From NCBI RefSeq assembly GCF_900107625.1, contig NZ_FNQK01000009.1:88997-152996 (forward strand): a stretch of DNA of 64,000 bases, read 5' to 3'. Positions 36,953 through 45,027 of the stretch are shown here, in pieces. The stretch is from Bizionia paragorgiae (GTDB lineage Bacteria > Bacteroidota > Bacteroidia > Flavobacteriales > Flavobacteriaceae). Both the position numbers and the translations under genes were made by a program. Positions within the stretch are counted from its first letter, which is position 1. Each line of letters starts with the position of its first letter. The notes under the pieces are model-generated. The model was given only the letters and a program-made list of their open reading frames with translations, was not told the origin of the DNA and did no database searches.

Positions 36953-38392
36953 ATGACGATACAGAACTACATAAACGGCCAATTTCTAGACCCTATAGAC
37001 ACAAATTGGATAGATAATTATTGTCCTGCTACCGGTGCTATTTACGGAAAAATACCAAATTCTTCTAAAGCAGATGTTGCTGCGGCATATAGCGCGGCAA
37101 AGGACGCCTTTCCTACTTGGTCGAAAACCACTTTAGAAACACGTAGTCGTATTCTTATTAAGATTTCAGAGTTGTTAGAAGCCCATTTAGATCGCTTTGC
37201 AGAAGCCGAAAGTAAAGACAATGGTAAACCTATAAGTTTAGCTAAGGCGGTAGACATACCGAGAGCGGCGAGTAATTTCCGTTTTTTCGGTAATGCCATT
37301 ACGCAATTCGCTAGCGAAAGTCACGAAAGTATTGGTCACGACGCCGTTAATTATACGTTGCGTCAGCCCATAGGTGTTGTAGGGTGTATTTCACCTTGGA
37401 ATCTACCTTTGTATTTATTTACTTGGAAAATTGCCCCGGCCATTGCTGCCGGTAATTGTGTTGTTGCCAAACCAAGCGAAGTCACACCTTTGACGGCTTA
37501 CCTATTAGGTGAGATTTGTAACGCGGCTGGTTTACCAAAAGGAGTTTTAAATATTGTTCATGGCTTAGGAACCTCTACAGGTCAAGCCATTGTAGAGCAC
37601 CCAGAAATCAAAGCCATTTCATTTACTGGAGGGACGGCAACAGGAGCGCATATTGCACGTGTCGCTGCACCTATGTTTAAAAAATTATCTCTAGAATTAG
37701 GTGGTAAAAACCCAAATATCATTTTTGCCGATTGCGATTACGAGGATATGTTGAATACTACGGTGCGCTCATCATTCGCCAATCAAGGACAGATTTGCTT
37801 ATGTGGAAGTCGCATTTTTGTAGAAGCAACTATCTACGAGCAGTTTAAAAAAGATTTTGTAGCTAAGGTATCAGCATTAAAAGTAGGACACCCATCGGAT
37901 GATGCAACAGATATAGGTGCATTAGTTTCTAAACCGCATCTTGAGAAGGTAATGAACTATATTGATATCGCTAAAAATGAAAAGGGCACAGTCCTTTGTG
38001 GCGGTAATAAGGTTACTGTAAAAGGCTACGAAAATGGCTACTATTTAGAACCGACGGTGATAGAAGTCGCTTCGGATGACTGTCGTGTGAATCAAGAAGA
38101 GATTTTCGGACCGGTAGTTACTATTATGCCATTTACCACAGAAGACGAGGTCCTTGAAATGGCCAATAAAGTAAAGTATGGTTTGTCGGCAACCCTATGG
38201 ACAAACAACTTAAAGCGCACTATGAAACTAAGCAATCAATTACAAGCAGGAATTGTTTGGGTAAACACGTGGATGATGCGCGATTTACGAACGCCTTTTG
38301 GTGGCGTAAAAGCGAGTGGTGTTGGCCGTGAAGGTGGTTTTGAAGCCTTACGCTTTTTTACAGAAGCTAAGAATGTGTGTATAAAGTATTAA
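36953..38392 (+). CDS. Aldehyde dehydrogenase, probable 2-aminomuconate 6-semialdehyde dehydrogenase
   Basis: This 479-residue NAD-dependent aldehyde dehydrogenase has catalytic Cys282 (NQGQICLCGSR) and the general-base Glu in SLELGGKNPN. The NQGQICLC form and the closing GGVKASGVGREGG stretch fit the hydroxymuconic/aminomuconic semialdehyde dehydrogenase group (ALDH8-like). In this cluster it would oxidise 2-aminomuconate 6-semialdehyde, the product of ACMS decarboxylase, to 2-aminomuconate. Residue-level specificity cannot be confirmed without alignment. Confidence 0.85.
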   Translation: MTIQNYINGQFLDPIDTNWIDNYCPATGAIYGKIPNSSKADVAAAYSAAKDAFPTWSKTTLETRSRILIKISELLEAHLDRFAEAESKDNGKPISLAKAVDIPRAASNFRFFGNAITQFASESHESIGHDAVNYTLRQPIGVVGCISPWNLPLYLFTWKIAPAIAAGNCVVAKPSEVTPLTAYLLGEICNAAGLPKGVLNIVHGLGTSTGQAIVEHPEIKAISFTGGTATGAHIARVAAPMFKKLSLELGGKNPNIIFADCDYEDMLNTTVRSSFANQGQICLCGSRIFVEATIYEQFKKDFVAKVSALKVGHPSDDATDIGALVSKPHLEKVMNYIDIAKNEKGTVLCGGNKVTVKGYENGYYLEPTVIEVASDDCRVNQEEIFGPVVTIMPFTTEDEVLEMANKVKYGLSATLWTNNLKRTMKLSNQLQAGIVWVNTWMMRDLRTPFGGVKASGVGREGGFEALRFFTEAKNVCIKY

Positions 38393-38395
38393 GCC

Positions 38396-38415
38396 ATTCC
38401 TGCATAAGCAGGAAT
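38396..38415. repeat. Palindrome ATTCCTGC-N4-GCAGGAAT, copy 1
   Basis: Perfect 8-bp arms around ATAA, four bases after the dehydrogenase stop. Without a T-run it is not a standard terminator. Two related palindromes occur at 38702 and 40294. Confidence 0.65.
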
Positions 38416-38701
38416 CTCATGAATAACAACGATAAAGTTACTATACACATCAGTTGGCATACTCTCGTTGTAATTGAAATATATTATAGTTAGTATTACT
38501 AAACTATTGAAATCGATTATTTTATATGGCAGACGCTGTAAATAAAAATGATAAAAACGAAACACTGTTGCCTACTCAAAACATAAGCAATAAACACTTT
38601 TAGTTTTGTAACAACAGGAAAGGAGTTTAGCATTAAAAATCAATGAAATGATGGTATTCTCAAAAGTTTCGAACACAAATAATAATTAACCATTAAAAAG
38701 G

Positions 38702-38718
38702 TTCCTGCCAACGCAGGA
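38702..38718. repeat. Palindrome TCCTGC-N4-GCAGGA, copy 2
   Basis: Six-bp perfect arms around CAAC, just seven bases before the SDR start codon, so it would occupy the ribosome-binding region of that message. Confidence 0.5.
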
Positions 38719-38724
38719 GAAATT

Positions 38725-39507
38725 ATGAACTTAAACTTAAATAATAAAAACGCACTAGTTTGCGGAAGCACAGCGGGAATAGGAAAAGCAACTGCTATAG
38801 CGCTAGCTGAAGAAGGTGTAAATGTCACTTTAATTGCGAGAAATGAAGAAAAATTAAAAGCCGTTTTGGCGGAATTACCTCAACACAGAAACCACAGTTA
38901 TATTGTTGCTGATTTTTCAAACCCAGAAACTTTAAAAACAAAAGTATCTGAATTTATCACTGCAAATAATGGCTTTCATATTTTGGTAAATAATACGGGA
39001 GGACCTAAAGGAGGCCCTGTATTTTCTGCAGAATTAGATGAGTTTGAAAGCGCATTTACACAGCATTTAAAATGCAACCACGTCTTAGCACAAGCCGTTG
39101 TACCGTTTATGAAATCGGAAGGATACGGACGTATTGTTAATATCATTTCGACATCGGTAAAACAACCTTTAGACGGATTAGGAGTAAGCAACACCATTCG
39201 CGGTGCGGTTGCCAATTGGAGTAAGACTCTTGCCAATGAATTGGGTGGCTTTGGAATTACCGTAAACAATGTGTTACCAGGAGCAACAGGGACAGAGCGT
39301 TTGGAAGAAATTATTAAAAATAAATCGGCAAAAACCGGAGTTAGTATTGACGAAGCGAGCAACGCGATGAAAAGTGCAGTTCCTGCAAAACGATTTGCTA
39401 AACCAGAAGAAATTGCCAATGCGGTTACCTTCTTAACTAGTGAAGCAGCAAGTTATATAAACGGTATCAATCTTCCTGTTGATGGCGGAAGAACAAAATC
39501 GTTATAA
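38725..39507 (+). CDS. SDR-family protein with altered catalytic residues
   Basis: This 260-residue Rossmann-fold protein has the SDR cofactor motif GSTAGIG (residues 14-20), the NNTGG stretch (89-93) in place of NNAG, and a classical C terminus (NAVTFLTSEAASYINGINLPVDGG). Aligning by eye to the catalytic region, the YxxxK pair is replaced by Ser155 and Arg159 (SNTIR), so ordinary SDR redox chemistry is doubtful. It lies inside the kynurenine cluster between the dehydrogenase and the dioxygenase. A role in converting a muconate or oxalocrotonate intermediate is possible but unproven. Confidence 0.82.
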   Translation: MNLNLNNKNALVCGSTAGIGKATAIALAEEGVNVTLIARNEEKLKAVLAELPQHRNHSYIVADFSNPETLKTKVSEFITANNGFHILVNNTGGPKGGPVFSAELDEFESAFTQHLKCNHVLAQAVVPFMKSEGYGRIVNIISTSVKQPLDGLGVSNTIRGAVANWSKTLANELGGFGITVNNVLPGATGTERLEEIIKNKSAKTGVSIDEASNAMKSAVPAKRFAKPEEIANAVTFLTSEAASYINGINLPVDGGRTKSL

Positions 39508-39560
39508 AAGCAACTACAATCGTTTCTTGATTTGTAGAATTATGCTTAATTTTAATACCA

Positions 39561-39670
39561 AAATCCGCGTTAAGGATTGAAGCGGCATCCTTTTTTAGGA
39601 TCTACCAGCGCAAGCTTGGAGACCAAAAAAAGATAGAGCTGAAAGCCTGACCCGACAGGGGAACGCCAAA
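39561..39670 (+). repeat. Structured repeat-like element, possible non-coding RNA
   Basis: About 110 bases before the dioxygenase gene with unusual composition (several GC-rich blocks in AT-rich DNA). GCGTT (39567-39571) can pair with AACGC (39662-39666) to close the element. Inside are a hairpin ATCCT-N5-AGGAT and the blocks GAAAGCCTGACCCGACAGG. I recall similar sequences (CCGCGTTAAGGATTG ... GGGAACGCC) recurring between genes in Flavobacteriaceae, but I cannot check copy number here. It could be a mobile repeat or an mRNA leader structure. Confidence 0.5.
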
Positions 39671-39681
39671 AATATAAAACC

Positions 39682-40215
39682 ATGAATAATTTAGTATCGC
39701 CTTTAAATTTTAAGGCTTGGATAGAAGAAAACAGACACCTTTTAAAGCCGCCAGTAGGTAATAAAGTCGTTTGGAAAGATGGCGATTTTATTGTGATGGT
39801 TGTTGGTGGGCCAAATAGCCGAAAAGACTATCACTATAATGAAACACCAGAATTCTTTTACCAGGTAGAAGGTGATATGGTGCTTAAAATTATTGATAAT
39901 GGCACGCCAAAAGACGTTCATATTAAAGAAGGAGACATCTATTTATTACCTCCAAAAGTACCTCATTCACCTCAACGAGAAGCAAATACTGTTGGATTGG
40001 TTATAGAGTACAAACGCCCAGAAGGCATGCGTGATGCTTTACTATGGTTTTGTGAGAATTGTACCACAAAATTATATGAAGAAGATTTTACGGTAGAAAA
40101 CATTGAAACTGATATGCCAAAGATTTTCGATGCGTATTACAGTGATAAAGACAAGCGTTCTTGTCCGAATTGCGGAGAAATCATGGCAGCACCAAAACCA
40201 GTAAAAATAAAGTAG
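39682..40215 (+). CDS. haaO: 3-hydroxyanthranilate 3,4-dioxygenase
   Basis: This cupin enzyme opens the ring of 3-hydroxyanthranilate with O2 to give 2-amino-3-carboxymuconate semialdehyde. Catalytic Fe(II) ligands are His51, Glu57 and His95, at the same numbers as in the well-studied Cupriavidus enzyme as I recall it. The bacterial-type second iron site, rubredoxin-like, is formed by CxxC pairs Cys124/127 and Cys161/164. The 177-residue length is normal. The structured repeat element lies directly upstream. The product is unstable and would be handled by the decarboxylase encoded next. Confidence 0.96.
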   Translation: MNNLVSPLNFKAWIEENRHLLKPPVGNKVVWKDGDFIVMVVGGPNSRKDYHYNETPEFFYQVEGDMVLKIIDNGTPKDVHIKEGDIYLLPPKVPHSPQREANTVGLVIEYKRPEGMRDALLWFCENCTTKLYEEDFTVENIETDMPKIFDAYYSDKDKRSCPNCGEIMAAPKPVKIK

Positions 40216-40293
40216 TTAGTCTGCTATCTCTATATAACACACCATTATACACATAGCAATTTTCTGTGTATTCAGAATTAATTTTTAAAAGAT

Positions 40294-40308
40294 TCCTGAG
40301 CTTTCAGG
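40294..40308. repeat. Palindrome CCTGA-N4-TCAGG, divergent copy 3
   Basis: CCTGA and TCAGG around GCTT, within the context ATTCCTGA like copies 1 and 2, ten bases before the decarboxylase start. Confidence 0.4.
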
Positions 40309-40317
40309 TCCATATAT

Positions 40318-41403
40318 ATGAAACGTAAACTTAGAATTAACGGTCATTCACACCTTTTACCTTACCCGGAAGAAATCCCTCAATTCATGAAGGACAAAGA
40401 AATTTTTTGGGTGGATAATGATCGGAAATACATGCTTCAAAAAGACTGGAGTCGCCCAGTAACGGATTCTAGTTTTTTCTTAGATGAAAAACTAGCGTGG
40501 ATGGAGCGTTTTAAAATTGATCATGCGGTAATTTTAAACCTATCCCAGTTATATGGTAATGGCTTGCGTGTAGAAGAAATGAAGCAAGCCCTACGTTTTC
40601 AAAATGATTTTAATGCCAAAGTACAGCATGAGAATCCGAGTAAATTTACCAGTGGGTTTGTAGTCCACCCCGGTTTTGTTCGCGGAGCTTGTTGGGAAAT
40701 CGAGCGTTGTGTGGAAGAATTAGACATGCGTTTACTTTGCTTGCCAACGCACTACATGGATACGATTGGTACTTGGCGTTGTATTTTTGATGAAGAAAAC
40801 GAGCCTATTTTTGAACTGGCTAACAAATACAACTTAGCTGTTGAAATTCACCCTTACGACGGTGAAAAGTTTATAAAATTAGAAAACACATCATGGCGTT
40901 TTCACTTGATTTGGATGTTAGCACAATGTGCTGATGCTTATCATTTTTTAACCTTAAACGGATATCAAGATAAATACCCAAATATGAGAACGTGTTTTGC
41001 TCACGGCGGACAGTTAGCACAAATTAATTTAGGGCGTCGTATTCAAGGTTTTGATGGTAGACCTGATTTATTTGAAGGCAAACACCACCCACGAAAAGCT
41101 GTTGGACACAAAAACATATTTTTCGATACGCTGGTTCACGACACCGGGTCTTTAGAACTTTTGTTAGGTAATCAAGGGTCAAAACAGGTCATTATGGGCT
41201 TAGACGATCCGTATCCATTAGGGGAAATGGAAAGCGAACAACAATCGTCGTACCCAGGAAAAATTTTAGACCTTGCAATAGAACGTGAAATTATTACACA
41301 AACCGATTATGATGCTATTTGGGAGGACAATGTGATTCGTTGGTTATGTGGTGATGATGAGGCTGAAAAGAAAAAATTAATGGATAGAATTTTAGGAAAT
41401 TAA
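40318..41403 (+). CDS. nbaD: Amidohydrolase, 2-amino-3-carboxymuconate-6-semialdehyde decarboxylase
   Basis: This metal-dependent decarboxylase of the amidohydrolase superfamily should convert ACMS to 2-aminomuconate 6-semialdehyde, pulling flux away from quinolinate and NAD synthesis. Zinc ligands begin with HxH at His10/His12 (INGHSHLLPY); further ligands appear in EIHPYD, CFAHGG and MGLDDPYPLG. The protein is 361 residues, somewhat longer than the Pseudomonas form. The stop overlaps the next ATG by one base. The assignment rests on the family and on the adjacent dioxygenase. Confidence 0.92.
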   Translation: MKRKLRINGHSHLLPYPEEIPQFMKDKEIFWVDNDRKYMLQKDWSRPVTDSSFFLDEKLAWMERFKIDHAVILNLSQLYGNGLRVEEMKQALRFQNDFNAKVQHENPSKFTSGFVVHPGFVRGACWEIERCVEELDMRLLCLPTHYMDTIGTWRCIFDEENEPIFELANKYNLAVEIHPYDGEKFIKLENTSWRFHLIWMLAQCADAYHFLTLNGYQDKYPNMRTCFAHGGQLAQINLGRRIQGFDGRPDLFEGKHHPRKAVGHKNIFFDTLVHDTGSLELLLGNQGSKQVIMGLDDPYPLGEMESEQQSSYPGKILDLAIEREIITQTDYDAIWEDNVIRWLCGDDEAEKKKLMDRILGN

Positions 41404-42044
41404 TGCATTTTATACCAGAAGAACTCGATGAATATGTAGTGGCTCATTCTGAGAATGAACCCCAATTACTGCAACAATTAACTCGCGAAACCTTTCAAAA
41501 GATTTTACAACCTCGTATGTCTAGTGGTCCGTATCAAGGACGTGTGTTAAGTATGATTTCGAAGTTGATTCAGCCTAAACACATTCTTGAAATCGGAACA
41601 TTTACCGGTTACTCTACCTTGTGTTTAGCAGAAGGATTAAAACCGGAAGGCTCTTTAGATACTATTGATATTAACGAGGAGTTGTTTGATTTTCAAAGAA
41701 AATATTTTGATGCTTCGGAATACGGAGAACAGATCGTTCAACATTTAGGAAACGCTTTAGATATTATTCCTACATTAAATAAAACCTTTGATTTGGTATT
41801 TATTGATGCTGACAAGGATAATTACATTAATTATTTTCATTTGATTGTAGACCGACTAAATCCTGGAGGCATTATCTTATCGGATAATGTATTATGGAGC
41901 GGGAAAGTCATACAGACTCTAGACCCAAAGGACAAAATGACTAAGGCCGTTTTAGACTACAACACTTTACTTAAGGAAGACGATCGCGTAGAAACTGTTA
42001 TGCTTCCAATTCGTGACGGTCTAACACTGAGTAGAAAAAAATAA
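41403..42044 (+). CDS. O-methyltransferase (caffeoyl-CoA/catechol type)
   Basis: This 213-residue class I methyltransferase of the metal-dependent Methyltransf_3 family has motif I in ILEIGTFTGYSTLCLAEGL, the metal-binding Asp in DLVFIDADKDNY and DN at LSDNVLWSGKV. It overlaps the decarboxylase gene by one base, so it belongs to the kynurenine operon. It might methylate a catechol-like side product such as a hydroxylated anthranilate, or be a passenger of the cluster. The substrate is not known. Confidence 0.9.
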   Translation: MHFIPEELDEYVVAHSENEPQLLQQLTRETFQKILQPRMSSGPYQGRVLSMISKLIQPKHILEIGTFTGYSTLCLAEGLKPEGSLDTIDINEELFDFQRKYFDASEYGEQIVQHLGNALDIIPTLNKTFDLVFIDADKDNYINYFHLIVDRLNPGGIILSDNVLWSGKVIQTLDPKDKMTKAVLDYNTLLKEDDRVETVMLPIRDGLTLSRKK

Positions 42045-42068
42045 CATGGTTTTAAAATATTAAAACAT

Positions 42069-42106
42069 AAAAAAATCCTCTTCATTGGTGAAGAGGATTT
42101 TTTTTT
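42069..42106. terminator. Bidirectional terminator at the end of the kynurenine cluster
   Basis: A perfect 10-bp GC-containing stem (ATCCTCTTCA / TGAAGAGGAT, loop TTGG) is extended by A- and T-runs on both sides, between convergent genes. Confidence 0.9.
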
Positions 42107-42135
42107 ATAACGCGCTTGGTTTAAATACCACTATT

Positions 42136-43647
42136 CTATTGAACGGCTTGTAACGCATTAATATTTCCGTAACCAAAACTTGAATTTCGATATGGATAAA
42201 ACTCTGACGCCTGTTTTAATTTATTTAGCACTTGTGTTCGTGACCATGTAGGATGCTTAGACCAAACTAAAGCGGCAATACCTGCAGTTGTTGCAGTTGC
42301 TACCGATGACCCACCAGTATAACGACGCTCGTTGTTATAAAATCCTAAAACCGGTGGTGCTTTACTGGTATTATTATGCCCCTCCATTATAATTGTAAAA
42401 TCTATTTTACTTCCGCTATGACACACATCACAACGTTCGTAAGTTGTACCATCGGTTACCCCAGTAACAGCGACAGTCTCACTCATAGTAGCCGGAAAAA
42501 TAACGCCATAGCCATTAGTAAAGCTTGTAGACGTTCCTCCGGCAGCAAAAATTAACTTGCCTTTGCTGTGTGCATATTTTACGGCGTCTTTAATATTTCC
42601 TATAGACCACATATACCCTATAGACATGGAAATAATTTTAACGTCGCTCCTGTTCCCCAATTGTGTTAATGCGGCACTTACACCTTTACGCTCATGATAA
42701 TCGTTTAAAAGCACATCTTCTGTTGCCCTATATGCTACCAAGTTAGAGTTATACGCAACCCCTACCGGCATACCATTGTCATTTCTAGGCGCTGCTATGG
42801 TCGAAGCCATTGCTGTCCCATGTCCGCATTTATCATGAGGCCCATCGTAGTTATTAGACCACCACCAATTAGAATCTATAAACGTACCGTATTTCTGAAC
42901 AAAACGTCCGCTAGAATAACCATCATTAATACCTGAACTGTTTAATAAGGTTTGCGATTGCGATACACCGGTATCGATTAAGCCCACAGTAATCCCCGAA
43001 CCGGTACTGTGATTCCATGCTTGGGGAATATTATGTTTATAAAAATGCCAAGACACTTGCGCATTGTTGGGTGCTATTGTAGAATAATGAGCAGAATTTA
43101 TATAATCTCCATTTTTATCACATCCCGAACTTGATCTATTGGTCATTGACACGTGATACTGGTTATAACCATTAGGCTCTAAATAACGAACCCCTTTTGT
43201 TTGACGTAATAGTTTTATGGTTTCAAAGCTTTCCACCTTAACATCCATCACATTTATGATTTCATGTTCTACCACACTTTCTTTGCTCCTCTCGTAAGAC
43301 TCTGAGGTTTCTACACGTTTTAATATAGCCTCCTTTATGGTTTCTAAGGCTGCCGAGCGGTGTTCGCTAAAACTTTGACCCTCGTTTCCGTAACCTATAG
43401 TTAAAATAGAGTTACCATGATACACAGCACTCCATAACATATGATCGCTAACAGTCTTCCAATCGAAAGTCTGATTGCGATTTAATTGATCTTCAATATA
43501 AGCATTAATCTCATCGACAGATAAAGGCTTAGATTGTTGGGTTGTTTGTAAGTGTTCTTCGTCGTGAATACTTTGAGTGTCCTCTTTAGAGCAAGCTGAC
43601 ATAATTACTAATAGTAGCATTAGTAATTTAAATTGATGTGTTCTCAT
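42136..43647 (-). CDS. Subtilisin-like (S8) serine protease, lipoprotein
   Basis: This 503-residue protein has a lipoprotein signal (lipobox MSAC, Cys19), a propeptide-like region (about 40-160) and a peptidase S8 domain. The triad is Asp225 (VGLIDTGVSQ), His276 (CGHGTAMAS) and Ser448 (GGSSVATATTAG). The oxyanion-hole Asn, normally in AAGN, is replaced: the segment reads FAAGGTSTS (about 368-376). Several cysteines (CDKNGD, ERCDVC) may form disulfides. No C-terminal sorting domain is seen, which fits surface anchoring by lipid. The substrate is unknown. Confidence 0.9.
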   Translation of the reverse strand: MRTHQFKLLMLLLVIMSACSKEDTQSIHDEEHLQTTQQSKPLSVDEINAYIEDQLNRNQTFDWKTVSDHMLWSAVYHGNSILTIGYGNEGQSFSEHRSAALETIKEAILKRVETSESYERSKESVVEHEIINVMDVKVESFETIKLLRQTKGVRYLEPNGYNQYHVSMTNRSSSGCDKNGDYINSAHYSTIAPNNAQVSWHFYKHNIPQAWNHSTGSGITVGLIDTGVSQSQTLLNSSGINDGYSSGRFVQKYGTFIDSNWWWSNNYDGPHDKCGHGTAMASTIAAPRNDNGMPVGVAYNSNLVAYRATEDVLLNDYHERKGVSAALTQLGNRSDVKIISMSIGYMWSIGNIKDAVKYAHSKGKLIFAAGGTSTSFTNGYGVIFPATMSETVAVTGVTDGTTYERCDVCHSGSKIDFTIIMEGHNNTSKAPPVLGFYNNERRYTGGSSVATATTAGIAALVWSKHPTWSRTQVLNKLKQASEFYPYRNSSFGYGNINALQAVQ

Positions 43648-43750
43648 TTAATATGGTTTTGATGGTTGAAACATCAAGATATTAAATAAATAACAAATTT
43701 TTAGTGGTTTTATTAGAAAATAAACAAACAGACACCTGATAAACAGAGAA

Positions 43751-44038
43751 TTACATTTTTCGCCTAACCGACCCTGTAAATTCTTCTAATTCATCCTTCA
43801 CTTTATTGATTTCTGAATTAATGTCTTTGGTGATGCTTGTATCGATACCGTGATTTTCGGCACTTTTGGTGATTTCGCTTTTTATATCGTTCGTTGCGTC
43901 TTTAAGAGTTCGCATGGTTTTACCCATACCACGAGCTATTTCTGGTATCTTATCGGCACCAAAAACCATAACGACTATCAAGACAATAACCGCTATTTCT
44001 GCTCCACTAATAAATAAAAATGTTCCTAGATGTATCAC
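43751..44038 (-). CDS. tatA: Sec-independent translocase subunit TatA
   Basis: TatA forms the pore-like oligomer of the twin-arginine pathway, which moves folded proteins across the inner membrane. The 95-residue protein has one N-terminal membrane helix (FISGAEIAVIVLIVVMVFG), the FGADKIPEIARG hinge and an amphipathic helix, then a charged tail. I choose the GTG start that puts GTFLFIS close to the N terminus; an ATG ten codons upstream would add a non-conserved extension. tatC is not adjacent. Confidence 0.93.
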   Translation of the reverse strand: MIHLGTFLFISGAEIAVIVLIVVMVFGADKIPEIARGMGKTMRTLKDATNDIKSEITKSAENHGIDTSITKDINSEINKVKDELEEFTGSVRRKM

Positions 44039-44122
44039 GCTACAAATATAGTAAAGTTGTATTTGCAAATTTAAATTATTAAGTTAATTTTAAAGAGTCC
44101 CTTAATAATTATTTAAAATAAA

Positions 44123-44156
44123 AAAAACCCTTCAATTTTAGTATTGAAGGGTTTTT
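44123..44156 (-). terminator. Intrinsic terminator of ppa
   Basis: A 10-bp stem (ACCCTTCAAT / ATTGAAGGGT, loop TTTAGT) is followed on the minus strand by a long T-run, just after the ppa stop. Confidence 0.85.
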
Positions 44157-44163
44157 AGGGTAT

Positions 44164-44691
44164 TTATATTTTAAAGTCTCCTTTAGCTTTGTGCTCGCTA
44201 TTTTCGTAGCGCTCAACACATTTATTAAGGATGTCGTAAGCTTCTTTTGCATCTCCCCATCCACCAACATCAACTTTCTTCTTTTCTAAATCTTTATACA
44301 CTTGGAAAAAGTGAGTGATTTCTTTAATTCTATGTGGATTTAAATCGTTTAAATCGTTGTAGCTGTTCCAGATTGGGTCACTTACAGGCACACACACTAA
44401 TTTTTCGTCTGGTCCTTTTTCGTCAGCCATATGGAATACACCAATTGGTTTAACTTCCATTACACACATTGGGAATGTCGGCTCTGCACCCATTACTAAA
44501 ACGTCTAAAGGATCACCATCTAAGGCTAAAGTTTCAGGAATAAACCCATAATCTCCAGGATACATCATTGAAGAGAATAACATACGATCGAAACGGATTT
44601 TTCCTAAATCGAAATCATACTCATATTTATTTCTACTTCCTTTTGGTATTTCTATTAAAACGTCGAACGTTAATTTTCCTTTTGGGCTCAT
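44164..44691 (-). CDS. ppa: Inorganic pyrophosphatase (family I)
   Basis: This soluble enzyme hydrolyses pyrophosphate and drives biosynthetic reactions. The family signature DGDPLDVLV with its Mg-binding Asp residues is present, and also GDYGFIPETLA and the KKVDVGGWGD region. The 175-residue length is standard for bacterial family I. It is a single-gene unit with a promoter-like pair upstream and a strong terminator downstream. Confidence 0.96.
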   Translation of the reverse strand: MSPKGKLTFDVLIEIPKGSRNKYEYDFDLGKIRFDRMLFSSMMYPGDYGFIPETLALDGDPLDVLVMGAEPTFPMCVMEVKPIGVFHMADEKGPDEKLVCVPVSDPIWNSYNDLNDLNPHRIKEITHFFQVYKDLEKKKVDVGGWGDAKEAYDILNKCVERYENSEHKAKGDFKI

Positions 44692-44757
44692 ATTTTATTA
44701 TTTATTACTTTTAATAATTACTTGTTCACTTTTAAACTGAAGTGGTATTTTCGGCCT

Positions 44758-44789
44758 GCAAAAATACTTAAACATTTAAGTTTTAACAA
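44758..44789 (-). promoter_or_regulatory. Putative promoter of ppa
   Basis: On the minus strand, TTG (44789-44787) and TATTTTTGC (44766-44758) are separated by 20 bases, matching the -33/-7 layout; the start codon is about 65 bases further. Confidence 0.5.
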
Positions 44790-45027
44790 GAAATATTTGC
44801 ATTATTGACACGATTAGGTCTTGATATTTAAAAATTTATGCCTTTAAAATGATATTCCGTCTATAAAACCAATTAATCCTACCTTATAACACTGTATAGG
44901 CCGATTGAAAATAGCAATAGTGGTTATTACGGTTCGAATTCGTGTTTTAAATTAACTTTATACCCATTTCCTCAATTAAATAACAATCTCATTATCTAGT
45001 TATTCACAATCATTATAAAATAAAGAT
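44790..45027. other. AT-rich gene-free stretch
   Basis: This stretch lies between the ppa promoter and the end of the DUF5686 gene. I see no reading frame, clear hairpin terminator or repeat in it. Confidence 0.6.

Larger units (their letters stand above)
38393..38724. other. Gene-free stretch with short palindromes
   Basis: About 330 bases between the aldehyde dehydrogenase and the SDR gene. It holds two copies of a TTCCTGC/GCAGGA palindrome, one at each end. The middle is AT-rich. A 25-codon ATG-initiated frame (38526-38603) has no support as a gene. No clear terminator or TAnnTTTG box was seen. Confidence 0.6.

Noticed and set aside
38526..38603. 25-codon ATG frame in the gap before the SDR gene
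   Set aside because: Too short, no signal or leader pattern, and no ribosome-binding or promoter support.
38976..39419. 147-codon minus-strand frame inside the SDR gene
   Set aside because: It is an antisense shadow of a conserved protein; the translation resembles a mirrored coding frame and has no motif.
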